Below are positions 1-9,775 of a stretch of DNA of 15,102 nt, one piece after another. How positions within the stretch are numbered: position 1 is the first letter of the stretch; each line of letters opens with the position of its first letter. A program made the position numbers and the translations under genes. Origin of the DNA: Chromera velia (taxonomy: Eukaryota > Sar > Chromeraceae); the NCBI GenBank assembly GCA_018398765.1, contig JAHBMJ010002938.1:1-15102 (forward strand), given 5' to 3'. The notes under the pieces were generated by a model. That model ran no database searches. It was not told the DNA's origin and saw nothing but the letters and a program-made list of their open reading frames with translations.

Positions 1-132
1 TGTATATATATATATATATCTTTCTGTGTGTGTGTGTGTGTATCTTTCTGTGTGTGTCTGTGTGTCTGTGTGTGTGTGCGTCCATGTGTGTGTGTGTGTG
101 TGTGCGCGCGCGCGCGTGTGTGTGTGTGTGGT
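1..132. repeat. Compound TA / TG / CG microsatellite
   Basis: An alternating TA run (about 3-19) is followed by several TG runs broken by TC steps, then a short CG run (about 103-117) and TG again. Almost the whole stretch alternates purine and pyrimidine, a base pattern that favours left-handed Z-DNA. Its reading frames are low-complexity Cys/Val runs and are not genes. It probably lies in an intron of the ESF1-like gene or just beyond it. Confidence 0.95.
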
Positions 133-416
133 TGTCATTAAGGATCCGTCAGTGCCTGGAAATAGATTCTTCAGTAGCGTCCCAGGAGGCCCTCTGAAAA
201 GTGCTTTCGGTTTCCATCGTAGGGAAGAGGAGAAGAGTTGAGAGACAGCGGGGAAAAGACAAGGAAAGCAAGGAAAGAAGCGAGGAAGGCGCCAAGAAAA
301 GAGGAATTGAGGAAATGACAGGTACTTGACATTAGCTACGCGATTCTCCTTGTCTTTCTGTCCTGTCTGGTCTTCTTGTCTCTCTTCCTACCGGCCTCTC
401 TAACTGACTGGCTGAC
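133..416. other. No assigned gene; probable intron of the ESF1-like gene
   Basis: No exon can be assigned with confidence. Read on the minus strand, it follows a good donor (GTCAGC just below 417). It holds a pyrimidine-rich stretch ending in a possible acceptor AG near 199. The short frame after that acceptor stops within about 15 codons or runs into the microsatellite, and it does not resemble the next conserved part of ESF1. The purine-rich plus-strand block at about 225-315 is simple sequence. Confidence 0.5.
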
Positions 417-1435
417 CTCTTCCACGTCATTCTGCACAGTGTCCCATGTCTCATCAGCCATTTTCTTCTTGTGGGCGCTCGTCTCCTCGTCAGACGATTC
501 GGCGTCTTCCGAGTCTTTCTGGAAGGGAAGGAAGGAAGGAATGTTGACAGGAAGAAAGGGACAGGGCAGGGCAGGGAGACAGAGAATACTAACCGGCATT
601 CACGTTGAAGACAGGAAGCGGTAGACAGAAGTATGATGGAAACACGGACAGAAACATAGACGGAAGAGAGGTGAGGCAGTCCGCCAGTCAGAACGCGGAG
701 AGAAAATCCCACAGCATCTTGAGAAATCCAAAGTAGTCAAGCAAAAAGGTTGTCTGTCTGCCCCTGTGCTTCCCAAGGGCCCTGCCTGACCTCTTCGGAG
801 CTTGACTGTTCCTCCCAGACAAACTGTCCTTCCTCATCCACCATCTGCTTTCCTGAAAGGGGACCTCTCGCGTCTTCGTCCTCCTCGTCTTCCTCTTCAT
901 CGTCGTCTTCGTCTTCATCTTCGTCTTCATCTCCGTCATCGTCATCGTCGTCATCGTCGCCCTCCATCCCCCCTTTCTCCTCACCCACTTCCTCCTCACT
1001 TTCATTTTCATCCTCCTCGTCCTTCTCTTGATCTGACTCCTCCTCTTCCTCTGCTTGCTTCCCTTTCCCCTTCGTTCCCTTCTTCCCCTTTTCCAACGCA
1101 TACAGTCTTGAGAGATCCTCTCCCCTCTCTCGCGGTTTCTTCCTTCCGTACGGATCTCTGCTGGCTGACAGACGAAACCGATCGTCTGTGAAGAGTCTGC
1201 ACCCATACACACGGAAGACGAGGAGAAATCCTGGAGGGAGAGGGGAGGAGGGAAGAACGGAGACTGGGGGGAGCCACCTGACGTGTTTGCACAGAGAGAC
1301 AAATTCAAGTACTTACTTGCTGAAACGTTCGTCCACCACGGTCTTTTGGACTTTCTTCGGCACAGGCTTGAACCTAGGGTCCTTCTGCCATGCGAAACGC
1401 CTGTCCAGCCTCATGCCTCCCGTTTGTTGAGACAT
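417..1435 (-). CDS. ESF1: ESF1-like nucleolar pre-rRNA processing protein, N-terminal part (3 exons, runs off left edge)
   Basis: Three minus-strand exons join in phase: 1317-1435 (ATG at 1435), 791-1196 and 417-518. The introns are 1197-1316 (donor GTAAGT) and 519-790 (donor GTCAGG). The first residues, MSQQTGG then DRRFAWQKDPRF, followed by VDERFSK joined to LFTDDRFRL and DPYGRKK, match the family's N-terminal pattern of DxRF / KDPRF / DxRF blocks, and this decided the start; the frame is open upstream to 1615. After about residue 70 the protein becomes extremely acidic, with long Asp and Glu runs (codons at about 885-1010), which is also typical. The RRM-like core and C-terminal NUC153 region should lie beyond the left edge. 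In yeast and humans ESF1 acts in the nucleolus in early 18S rRNA maturation. The last exon end (417) is supported by a GAG|GTCAGC donor only; a second possible GT lies about 24 nt further. The family call is from memory of the motif pattern. Confidence 0.78.
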
Positions 1436-2044
1436 CTTTCCACGAAGGTCAGGCAACGGAGACGGCTGGGGCCTCTCTCTCTCTTTCAGAAGACAACTGC
1501 ACTCTAACGACCGTGTAACAGGGAGAACTACCCACAAGACAAACAGCGAAACTGGAAAGGATGTGAGTGGCGGGATGGGAGCACTTATCAATGGAACTCG
1601 AGATATCGTTTGCAAAGCCTATAGCTTGCATGTACTGTCAGTCTCAAACCGATTCGAGCGTGACCCGATTTTCAGCGGCGGTGGCAGAGATTGGCAGAGT
1701 GACCCCGGAAAGCGATGCGCGCGTTCTATAGTGGGGTACTTAATTAGAGAAACTTGCAGTTGGTCACAAAACTCGGGACCACACGAAGACAGTCTGGCTG
1801 TCGACCGAACTTTGAGACTGCTCGACTGTTGGTGCCTTGTATGGTGGCAGTTGGTGCAGTGCTCTGCCAATGATTGCGGCATTGCCGGAAGAGCACTTTG
1901 GAAAGCTAGAAGACGTTTTCCTTCCGTTTTGTCACAGGTGCTTTCTTCAAGACTCTGTTCGGTGATGTTGCCGTTTGTCGATCAGTAGGAGCGAGCTGCA
2001 TTCCTTTCTCCGTGTCTCACTTATATTTGTCCTTTTCAGTCGCC
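1436..2044. promoter_or_regulatory. Divergent intergenic region between the ESF1-like and MgtE-like genes
   Basis: About 609 bp separate the two head-to-head start codons, so the region must hold both 5' UTRs and both promoters, or one bidirectional promoter. No clear TATA box or initiator can be assigned. An AG after a pyrimidine stretch at about 2033-2039, just before the ATG at 2045, could be the acceptor of a 5'-UTR intron. A 141-codon plus-strand open frame (1563-1988) exists but has no recognisable protein features. Confidence 0.5.
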
Positions 2045-2404
2045 ATGTTGTGGCTAAGTCCCACTCTTCTGTTTTGTATGTTTGTATTCTCTGCTGGCGT
2101 CCCGGTGGTGAGTCGGTCGAAGGGCTTCCTGCCCCGCAACAGGGCCAGTAGAGGAGACGGCGAAGAGAAGGAGACATACAGAGGCCGTCTCCTAACAAGG
2201 GAGCGCAGCTGTGTAGGAGGTGGGGTGTCCTCCTGCAGAGCTGCTACTTCCCCCCATGGACCCGCCCTCTTTTCCTTTCTCAACACGCTAACCGCAATTC
2301 CGCGACACCGGTTGAAGCCGCTCTCCCGCCTTCGTGCCACCTCTACAGTTCGGACTGCCTCGAATGCTAGTGAATTGATGAACATACAGACTGTGGAAGA
2401 CATG
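2045..2404 (+). other. Predicted bipartite targeting leader of the MgtE-like protein
   Basis: Residues 1-18 begin MLWLSPTLLFCMFVFSAG, a short hydrophobic core ending in small residues, like a signal peptide with cleavage near SAG. The next roughly 100 residues are rich in Ser, Thr and Arg and poor in acidic residues apart from one small patch, as transit peptides are. The conserved-looking sequence begins only after about residue 120. Signal peptide plus transit peptide is the arrangement used to enter complex plastids, but a simple secretory or endomembrane route would look the same at the first step. Confidence 0.5.
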
Positions 2405-5400
2405 AGTGAGGCGGAGGTGGGGGGGAAGAAGCTGAGATGGGCCCTGATCCCCTACGGAGGATATTACCAAGACGCAGAGGATTGCCTTGTGGGGTGCAAA
2501 CCCAAGGAGGGGGAGAAGGCACTTATGTTCATTCTCCCGTCAAATGGTATGTCAGACTTTCAGTTCAGATGCAGGCTTCCAAGATCTGTGTCATGATTTC
2601 ATTTTGTTCTCTGCTTCTCTCTCTGCCTTCCTACTGTCCTCGCCTTTCATCTCTTCCTCTAGCCTCCCCCGCTCGCTCTCTCTTTTCCTTTCCGGTCTAT
2701 ACCTCCGTCAATGGGGGGGGATTCATATAGTCTGTTTGGGCCCCTGTGCACCTGCAGCTTGTTTTGATCGTTCCTTCGTCTCGTCTCTTTGCACGATTCC
2801 GCCCTCTATCCATCTCATCGAAATCTCCCTTCAGGTGCTCTTGTGACAGTTTCAGACCTCCGTTCGTTGGTTCGGACTGTGGGGAGGCAGAGAGAAGAGG
2901 AGGAAGAGAGGAGAAGGGCAGCCTCAGGGGAGACGGGAGGGAGCCCCCCTCTGATCTTCGACCGCTTCTTTGCGACAGACGAAAGGAGAAGGTACCTGGG
3001 CCTCGTAACTGCTGGGGACCTCCTGACAGGGGACGAGTCGGAGGCTTTGCAGGGACATCTGCGCAGGGGGGAGGTGATCGAGTCAGTCAGTCTGTGTGTC
3101 AGTGTGTCTCTCTGTCTGTCTGTCTGTCTGTCTCATCCTCTCCTTGTCTGACTGTGTCGGGCTGTGGAATCGTGTGACCATCTCTCTTGTCTTTAGCCAC
3201 TTCTTTTGACCGGTGGGATTGGACAGGCAGGGCATCTCTCTTTCGTGTCACAGTTGTTTGAATGGGTTTGCGTTGATGCGTCCAAAGGCGTATGGTGACA
3301 TTTGACTGGGGAGTCGTGGGTGGAAAGAAACTTACGTAGAAAGGACACAAAGTGTTTCGTCAGCTGCCTTGCTGCCGACGAGCTGTTTCTGCCCACTTTC
3401 CTACTTCTTTGCTTATTTGGATCTTCCCTCTCCCTTTTGACGCCCATTCCGTCGTTTGTTTTTGTTGGTTCGATCGTTCTCTCAGGGTGAGCGAGAACCT
3501 CGAAAGGGCCTGCCTTCGTCTAACGCGTAAAAACGCGGCGTTTGCCCCTCTGCTAGACTCCCGAGGTTCCCTCATGGGCGTCTTGTCCCCGCTGGATGTG
3601 CTGAGAGAGAGGGAGACAGAATTCACAGACGATATGCTCAGGTCAGCATGCCTGCCTGCCTGGGTTGGGCTGGGCTGCATGGGGATGATTGATTGATTGA
3701 TTTTGTGTGTTGTCAGTGATGCACGCATTCATGTGTTTCTGGGGGGTCATATTTGCATTCCATATGTCTACACTTCAGAATAGTTAAAACCGAAGACTGT
3801 CAAAACTGGAATATGATGCTGAGGAGAGATCACGGCAGGGGGGGCGGATGGATGGAAGAGACGAAAAGAGTAATATTATCAACAGACAGAGGCAGGGAGG
3901 CAAAAGATGTTTTGAGATCTGCGTGTACTGCACTTGCATTGCTTTTCTTCGTGTGGAGCAGGTACGAAGGAATCTTTTTCGACCCTCCTCGGATTCAGGA
4001 GATGAAGGAGAGAGAAAGGGAAAGAGAGAGAGAGCGGAGGGGTGACCGCGAAGGCTCGTCTGAGATTTCTTCTGAAGGTTCCGGAAAGGACGTGTCTGCT
4101 CTGTCACCGACAGCAGACGCCTTAGGAGAGTGGGGGGAGATGGGAGAATCAGCTGAAGGGGGAGGGATGCTGAGTACGTACTGGAAAACTCCCATTACAT
4201 ATCATGTGAAGAGCCGGGCTTCCTGGCTCGTAGCGCTTTTGGGTCTGCAGTCGCTGTCGTCAATTATCCTCGCGCACTTTCAAGTAGGTCCTTGGTTTTC
4301 TTTCTTTGCATTCATTCATTTTCATCTCGCGACGGCTGGGGGGGGGAGAAGGATTGGAACTTGGGGCAGAGGTTTGATTGTCTGCTTTTTTGCTTTGTTT
4401 CTTTTTTCCTGTACTGAAGATGCCTTTCAGTGGATGGACGAGTCGATCAGAGAAGCAGCCGGTCAGAAAGAAAGATTTAAATGCAGAGGGAGAGACCCTC
4501 GATCGGTTTCACGACAAAAAAGGAGCAATGAAAATCTTTCTGTTGTGCGTGCCTCTTTGCTGCTGCAGGACGTTGTGCAACGGCACATCGTGATTGCACT
4601 CTTCTTGACAATGCTGACGGGAACTGCCGGTGAGTGCCTTGACTGTTTGTTTTTCGTGCTTTCTTGAGTTGGATCATCGTTTCTTTCTGCGGGGGGTTCG
4701 TGCCATCAATAGAAGAAGAAACCTTCGCTTTCAGAGAGGTGTTCATGCCGCGTATACACGCTGTTCCTCTTCCATGCGTCTGTTTTAAGGACGGGGAGAG
4801 AGAGCCTTTCTGCCTAATGACCCAGCACTGACCCGTCCCCTCTTCTCTTTGTCCATGAGTAGGCTCGATACGTTCTCCTGTGCTTGTTCATTCACCCTTC
4901 GACCTATCTCGCCTTTTCTCTCATTCGAAAGGAGAATCCACCAAGCAGCGTCCAAATGGATGTGTGTGCAACCTCGATTGATTGCCTGACGATCCATCCT
5001 TGCGTTTGTCCGCCCGTCTTCTTTCAGGAAATGCGGGTAACCAGTCGAGTGCCACGGTTATCCGGGGCCTTGCAACTGGAGAGGTAACAGACCAGAATGC
5101 AATGGAGGTGGGTGGGTCAGCGGTGAAGAGAGAAAAGAAAAGAAAGAGCTTTCTTTTGTGTTCCTTCCAGCATGACGTTGATCAGAATCGTATGGTGGGG
5201 TCTGTCAGATTTCTTTCTGATGTTCAGAGGTGGTGTGGCGAAGTAGTAAGAGACACCCTCCTTCGCCCTGCTGTCCGCTGGTTTGCGTTCGTGGACACGG
5301 AAGGCTTGGGAGTTTTGTCTGCTGCTGAAATCGCCCATGCAGAGCGGAGCGAGGAGGATGGATGGGTTGTTAACAGGGTTTGTCGATAAGAAGGGAATGA

Positions 5401-6534
5401 ATGAAAAGTGTGGGGGGATGGATCACTCTCCCTTTGACGAGGATGATTGGCTAAACGGCGAGGAGGCTTCTTTTTTTTTTTGCTCCGACGAGTGCGACCA
5501 ATTTTTCCTTCTTTCCCCCTTATTTTTTTCTTTGTGCTTGCCTGCTTTGTCCTTCCTTCAGGTGGTTGGGAGGGAAGTTCGGATAGCAGGTCAGTGAGGG
5601 TGTGAGTGATGAGAAAGGGCATCAAAGGGTCTATGAGAGCATTAGTGTGTGTGTTGGAGGAGGAAGAGAGCACGGCCGAAGGGGGCGGAAAGGGGGACAT
5701 CGAGAAACCGACAGCCACGGAGCGCTTCCAGTGACTCTTAGTCGCAGTTGTCTGTCGGTTTTTCTCCCTTATTTCGCCTCTCCCACTCTCTTCGTCTGCG
5801 GAAGGCGCCGTGCAGTTTGTTTGTCCAATTTCTCTCGATCTCTCATGCCGCCTTTGTAGCACTGCATGATCCCCTGACTGTCCCTGGCTCTGGCTGTGTG
5901 CAGCGATTGTTGGGTTAATGCTGAGTGCGGCTTCCTTTGTTCGAGTGTTTGTCTCTGGGGGAAGCCTGGGGGCGTCTGCTGTTGTGGCTTCTGCGATGGG
6001 CCTGACGACTGTGGGGGCAGTTCTTTTGGGGACAGTTGTCCCGATTGTCTTGGTCAGTCAGTCGGTCAAACAGTTCACGTTTGAGAGACAACGGAACCGT
6101 AGTTTTGTCTTGCATTACGTGTCACATGCCTTAGCTTGGTCTCTGAGAAGAAAAAAACTGAGTGTGTGTGATGGTTTGTCTGCATGGTCGGGCTCTTCCT
6201 GCATGGCAATGAAGTACGCGTAGTGTTTGAAAGAGAGGGACCCGATTGCCGCGTTTGTGTTAAACAAATTCGCACCCTGTGTCTGCCTGTATTCCCACCG
6301 TGCGGCTCTCCGATGACCATTACACAGATCGAATCTGTCTGGGGTTGGGGATCGACACTCTCTGTGTGGATGTCAGATCGCCCTTTCCGTCTCTTCTTGT
6401 CTTTACCCTCCCTTTTGCAGGCAAGGTTTGGATTAGATCCGTGCACCTGCGCATCTCCCGCACTTGCAACAATAACAGATGTGCTGGGAGTGTACGTGCT
6501 CTGCTCGTTGGCAAATTCAGTGTTAACGGGATGA
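2045..6534 (+). CDS. MgtE/SLC41-type magnesium transporter, 9 exons, with a secretory or plastid-type leader
   Basis: Exons: 2045-2546, 2835-about 3093, 3486-3641, 3962-4283, 4569-4629, 5028-5107, 5562-5589, 5904-6052, 6421-6534. All joins keep phase and give about 550-556 residues. Bacterial MgtE, a Mg2+ channel gated by its cytosolic CBS domains, is usually about 450. Order: hydrophobic leader (residues 1-18), Ser/Arg-rich stretch to about 120, CBS-like blocks (about 155-295), charged linker with Glu-Arg repeats (about 320-385), then five helices. TM1 is at about 390-412. TM2 runs into the family signature GNAGNQSSATVIRGLATGEV. TM3 and TM4 are in exon 8. TM5 contains LDP...PALATITDVLG, with Asp about 539 at the position of the conserved pore aspartate. 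The usual N domain of MgtE is not evident. The GTG at 2012 in the same frame was not used because the ATG at 2045 starts the leader directly. The exon 2-3 join is uncertain (donor GTCAGT at 3086 or GTGTGT at 3094). Family call strong; location inferred. Confidence 0.88.
3107..3134 (+). repeat. TCTG microsatellite at the start of intron 2 of the MgtE-like gene
   Basis: Tandem TCTG/TGTC units follow a TG-rich stretch directly after the probable end of exon 2. Their closeness to the splice donor creates several overlapping GT dinucleotides and makes the exact exon end hard to call. Confidence 0.85.
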
Positions 6535-6640
6535 ACGAACGACTGTAAAAAAACGCCGGTGTTACGCCGCAATCAAATATTGAAAAACTTGAATAAGCTC
6601 GTGAAATCAAGTAAGATTTCTCTATACCAATATAGACATC

Positions 6641-6646
6641 AATAAA
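6641..6646 (+). terminator. Candidate poly(A) signal of the MgtE-like gene
   Basis: An AATAAA hexamer lies 107 nt after the stop codon, at a normal distance for a 3' UTR. An A-run just after the stop (about 6546-6552) is the only other candidate region. The base composition drops to AT-rich from here on, which fits the end of the gene. Confidence 0.45.
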
Positions 6647-6702
6647 AACATACAAGTAAAAACTCAGATAAAAATGCAAGCCACGTTGAGTTTTAGGGAT
6701 AA

Positions 6703-6782
6703 CTATCGTATCGATATCGTATCGGTATCGAAGTATCGACTATCGGTTCTTTCTCGAACGGCCGAGTATCGGTTACTATCGG
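6703..6782. repeat. Cluster of TATCG motifs in both orientations
   Basis: TATCG or its near complement CGATA recurs about ten times in 80 bp, with local palindromes such as TATCGATA. Dense short subterminal motifs of this type are found near the ends of hAT-class DNA transposons, where the transposase binds. I could not find a matching partner cluster, terminal inverted repeat or target duplication, so the element type stays open. Confidence 0.5.
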
Positions 6783-8180
6783 CCTGCTTAGAGCTTGTAA
6801 AAGACTAGCTGGGCTACTATGTGGTAACGCGCGCCGGGCCAGGTTTCGGTGCTCGAAGACCGGGCGCGGCCAGGCCTAGTATCGCGTATACCATCCCCAA
6901 CCGGCTCCATGCATGGATGAATGCGGAACCGGGTCGCTGAATTCAGCCTCAGCGGCCAGAACAGCCCGACTTGGCTTCAAGACAAGATTGCATATACACT
7001 GCATCAGATCTAATAAAGCTTTATCATTTCCGTTTCCTGAACAAAACCGCTTCTGGACAATCAAAGCATCATAACAGCCAGAAGGGAAAAAAATAAGATA
7101 AGGTGTGGACATATTATAAACGTCAAGCGGATAGAAATTTCGTCTCCTCAGCATGCAGAGTTGCTTGACCCGTTGTTGTCCTGTCGGAATTGGCTCACTG
7201 GCCAACATCCAAACAGCTCAACGACAGTAGTCTAAGAATCGTCTTTCCATAGTGTTGTTTCTTCTTTTTGTGCCGTCTTGGAGCTTCAGGAGTAACCGGA
7301 ACGACCAGGATGTCAACATGGGCACACTGAGATTCGGAAAGGTCAGTCACGAGTGAGGTCACTGTCATTTAGTAATATCCATACTCTGCTATTGAAGGTT
7401 GCCACTTTACCATTGATGTTTACAGATGTTCAACCACTGAACATACCTTTGATGACCTCATCTTTTAGAAAAGCTTGCCACTTAGCGGCTTGCTGCTCGT
7501 TTTACGACATTGACCTAGCTTCCAGCAACGGTTCGGTCTTCACACCCTGTGAATCATAAAACACATACCAGGACCGTCTATCTATTTCCCTGTGGGAACC
7601 TTTGTAGTCCAACGTGTTTGTCTTGGTCTCTCAATACCGCAGAAGGAACTTATAATACCACAAGCAGTGCTGTTTTCGTTTTTTTAGAACTGGATTTGTC
7701 TAGGGATTTGCCCTCTCTGGAATGACCAGTGAGTTTGTCACTTGTGCCCGCTCTGCAGAGGAAGGACAGGGCTTCTCCAAGGTCTAGAAAGCTAAAGAGT
7801 GTCTCACCATGGATATATTCTGCCAAATTGTTGCAGCTTTGAAGTCTTAACTGGCCGTTTTATATATTGGTTGATTTTCATGGAGATACACACACATATA
7901 GATAAGCATACAGACCGTTGCACACTATTAGACCTTTGAGCTCAATTTTTTCTTCACTCCGCTTGCTGAGTATCAACCACCACGTCGCTCAAGAGAGTCC
8001 AACCTAAGCTGCTTGCTGTGTAGCTTGCTTTTTCTTTCTTTTTTGTGCTGCAAATCTATATGGTTCCTTCGTGAGTGCAGAATAGCATATAGATATCTGC
8101 GTTTTGCTCTAAATTTTGTATGCATTCACTTATATTAAATTTTGGGTGATTTTGGCACACACATCAGAATAAAATCGAGT
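6783..8180. other. Non-coding AT-rich stretch without assignable gene
   Basis: Two short open frames (minus strand 6876-7208, plus strand 7353-7559) show no motif, splice support or resemblance to anything I recognise. A GC-rich patch with CGCGCCGGGCC (about 6827-6885) sits beside the TATCG cluster. No tRNA, repeat array or hairpin stands out. It is probably decayed transposon or intergenic DNA. Confidence 0.5.
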
Positions 8181-9705
8181 CTAACAGTTTGCGTCTGATA
8201 GTTTGTCTACTGGGGGTGGCGGGGGGGTGTTCTGTCTCTGCTCCCCCCCCCCACTGCTAGAGGATGATCTTTCCTGTCCTCTCTGCCCATTTTCCTTTCC
8301 TTTTTTGTCACCTTTCTTCTTCGCCCACTTCTCATACTTCCGTATCACTCCGCTCAGTTGAGCCACTGTCTCTTCAGAAATATCAGGGAAACAGTGTTTT
8401 TCTGCGAGCCTCAGGGATTCAAGGACACACACTGACTCTGCAAGGGCATCTTAAAGAAGTATGCCCCCCCCCTCCCTTTTCTTTGGATCTTGAGTTGGAG
8501 ACGGCAAGTGGAATCATAGATTCAACTTTGAATTCCTTGCTCTGCTTCCCATCTGACACCTTCAAGACCCTTCGGAGAACGGAAGAAACCCATTTCTTCC
8601 TATTGATGCCTTGGCTCTCCATGTTTGTCCTAGAATACAACTTAGAAAAGAAGGACTTCTGATGGATGAGTGAGGATTTGATGGGTACTGAGCGGTTGCC
8701 TTGTTCTACTACTGCTTGGTTGCCCCGCAGAGGGGCGATTCTCTTCACTTCTTCTGGGACACAGCGCCAAAACAGAATCCCTGCCAACCTATCTCCAATA
8801 TCCACCCCAAGTTTCTTCATCTCTGCGTACATAAGCGAGAAACACTCTAATGACTCCCAAAGAGATAGAGACGCGATGGAGACGAAACGAAACATGAAGA
8901 AGAGGAAGCAAAAGAGAAGATGGATCATGGAGTCTTCATCTACCTGCAGATTAAGGTTTTTGATCCAGGGTTCCCNTCTGCTCCCCCCCCCCACTGCTAG
9001 AGGATGATCTTTCCTGTCCTCTCTGCCCATTTTCCTTTCCTTTTTTGTCACCTTTCTTCTTCGCCCACTTCTCATACTTCCGTATCACTCCGCTCAGTTG
9101 AGCCACTGTCTCTTCAGAAATATCAGGGAAACAGTGTTTTTCTGCGAGCCTCAGGGATTCAAGGACACACACTGACTCTGCAAGGGCATCTTAAAGAAGT
9201 ATGCCCCCCCCCTCCCTTTTCTTTGGATCTTGAGTTGGAGACGGCAAGTGGAATCATAGATTCAACTTTGAATTCCTTGCTCTGCTTCCCATCTGACACC
9301 TTCAAGACCCTTCGGAGAACGGAAGAAACCCATTTCTTCCTATTGATGCCTTGGCTCTCCATGTTTGTCCTAGAATACAACTTAGAAAAGAAGGACTTCT
9401 GATGGATGAGTGAGGATTTGATGGGTACTGAGCGGTTGCCTTGTTCTACTACTGCTTGGTTGCCCCGCAGAGGGGCGATTCTCTTCACTTCTTCTGGGAC
9501 ACAGCGCCAAAACAGAATCCCTGCCAACCTATCTCCAATATCCACCCCAAGTTTCTTCATCTCTGCGTACATAAGCGAGAAACACTCTAATGACTCCCAA
9601 AGAGATAGAGACGCGATGGAGACGAAACGAAACATGAAGAAGAGGAAGCAAAAGAGAAGATGGATCATGGAGTCTTCATCTACCTGCAGATTAAGGTTTT
9701 TGATC
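8181..9705 (-). pseudogene. Unrecognised coding relic, downstream part (Gag-like features, duplicated in the assembly)
   Basis: A minus-strand frame continues from the part at 10554-10882 once the inserted element is ignored. It has a hydrophobic segment, then a helical stretch around MYAEMKKLGVDIGDRLAGIL and CVPEEVKR. It ends in a lysine-rich tail (WAKKKGDKKGKENG) with Ser, Gly and Pro runs and a stop at 8181. A helical region followed by a basic low-complexity tail recalls retrotransposon Gag proteins, but I see no CCHC zinc knuckle, protease or reverse transcriptase, so this is only a possibility. The reading frame shifts by one base near the nine-C run (8464-8472; 9204-9212 in the second copy), and the new frame has a TAA just before the shared sequence resumes. 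The two copies here are identical, so the true length is probably about 800 bp. Confidence 0.5.
8237..8975. repeat. 739-bp exact direct duplication, copy 1
   Basis: This block recurs at a constant offset of 740 bases; the ten-C run, nine-C run and every open frame inside correspond. It ends at an N (8976), ten bases into the terminal repeat of the hAT-like element. Best explained as overlapping contig ends that were not merged. Confidence 0.95.
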
Positions 9706-9715
9706 CAGGGTTCCC
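8977..9715. repeat. 739-bp exact direct duplication, copy 2
   Basis: Same sequence as 8237-8975, starting directly after the single N. Unlike copy 1 it continues into the full hAT-like element at its right end, so copy 2 carries the informative right flank and copy 1 the informative left flank. Confidence 0.95.
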
Positions 9716-9741
9716 GATTTTTCCGGTGGTAAAGCGAGTTG

Positions 9742-9775
9742 ATTACCGGTCAACCGGTGATTACCGGTAGAGTGG
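9742..9775 (+). repeat. Left subterminal ACCGGT motif of the hAT-like element
   Basis: Three CCGGT units (ATTACCGGT, ACCGGT, ATTACCGGT) followed by AGAGTGG. It matches 10483-10516 at 30 of 34 positions in the same orientation. It is also nearly palindromic, as transposase binding sites near hAT ends often are. Confidence 0.8.

Noticed and set aside
688-1308. Long overlapping frames on both strands in the ESF1-like region (for example poly-Ser on the plus strand)
   Set aside because: They are other-frame readings of the Asp/Glu codon run; the spliced ESF1-like frame explains the region.
1563-1988. 141-codon plus-strand open frame in the divergent intergenic region
   Set aside because: No recognisable domain, overlaps an equally open minus-strand frame (1619-1882), and lies where both promoters must be.
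5108-5389. Open continuation of exon 6 into intron 6
   Set aside because: The family-like TM3 sequence needs the join to 5562, and the continuation ends in a stop with no transporter features.
6694-6703. TAGGGATAAC, the first ten bases of the I-SceI homing endonuclease site
   Set aside because: Only part of the 18-bp site; a ten-base match is not meaningful and no homing gene is nearby.
8237-9715. Real tandem gene duplication
   Set aside because: Exact identity together with a single N at the junction points to assembly; real duplication is kept only as the alternative.
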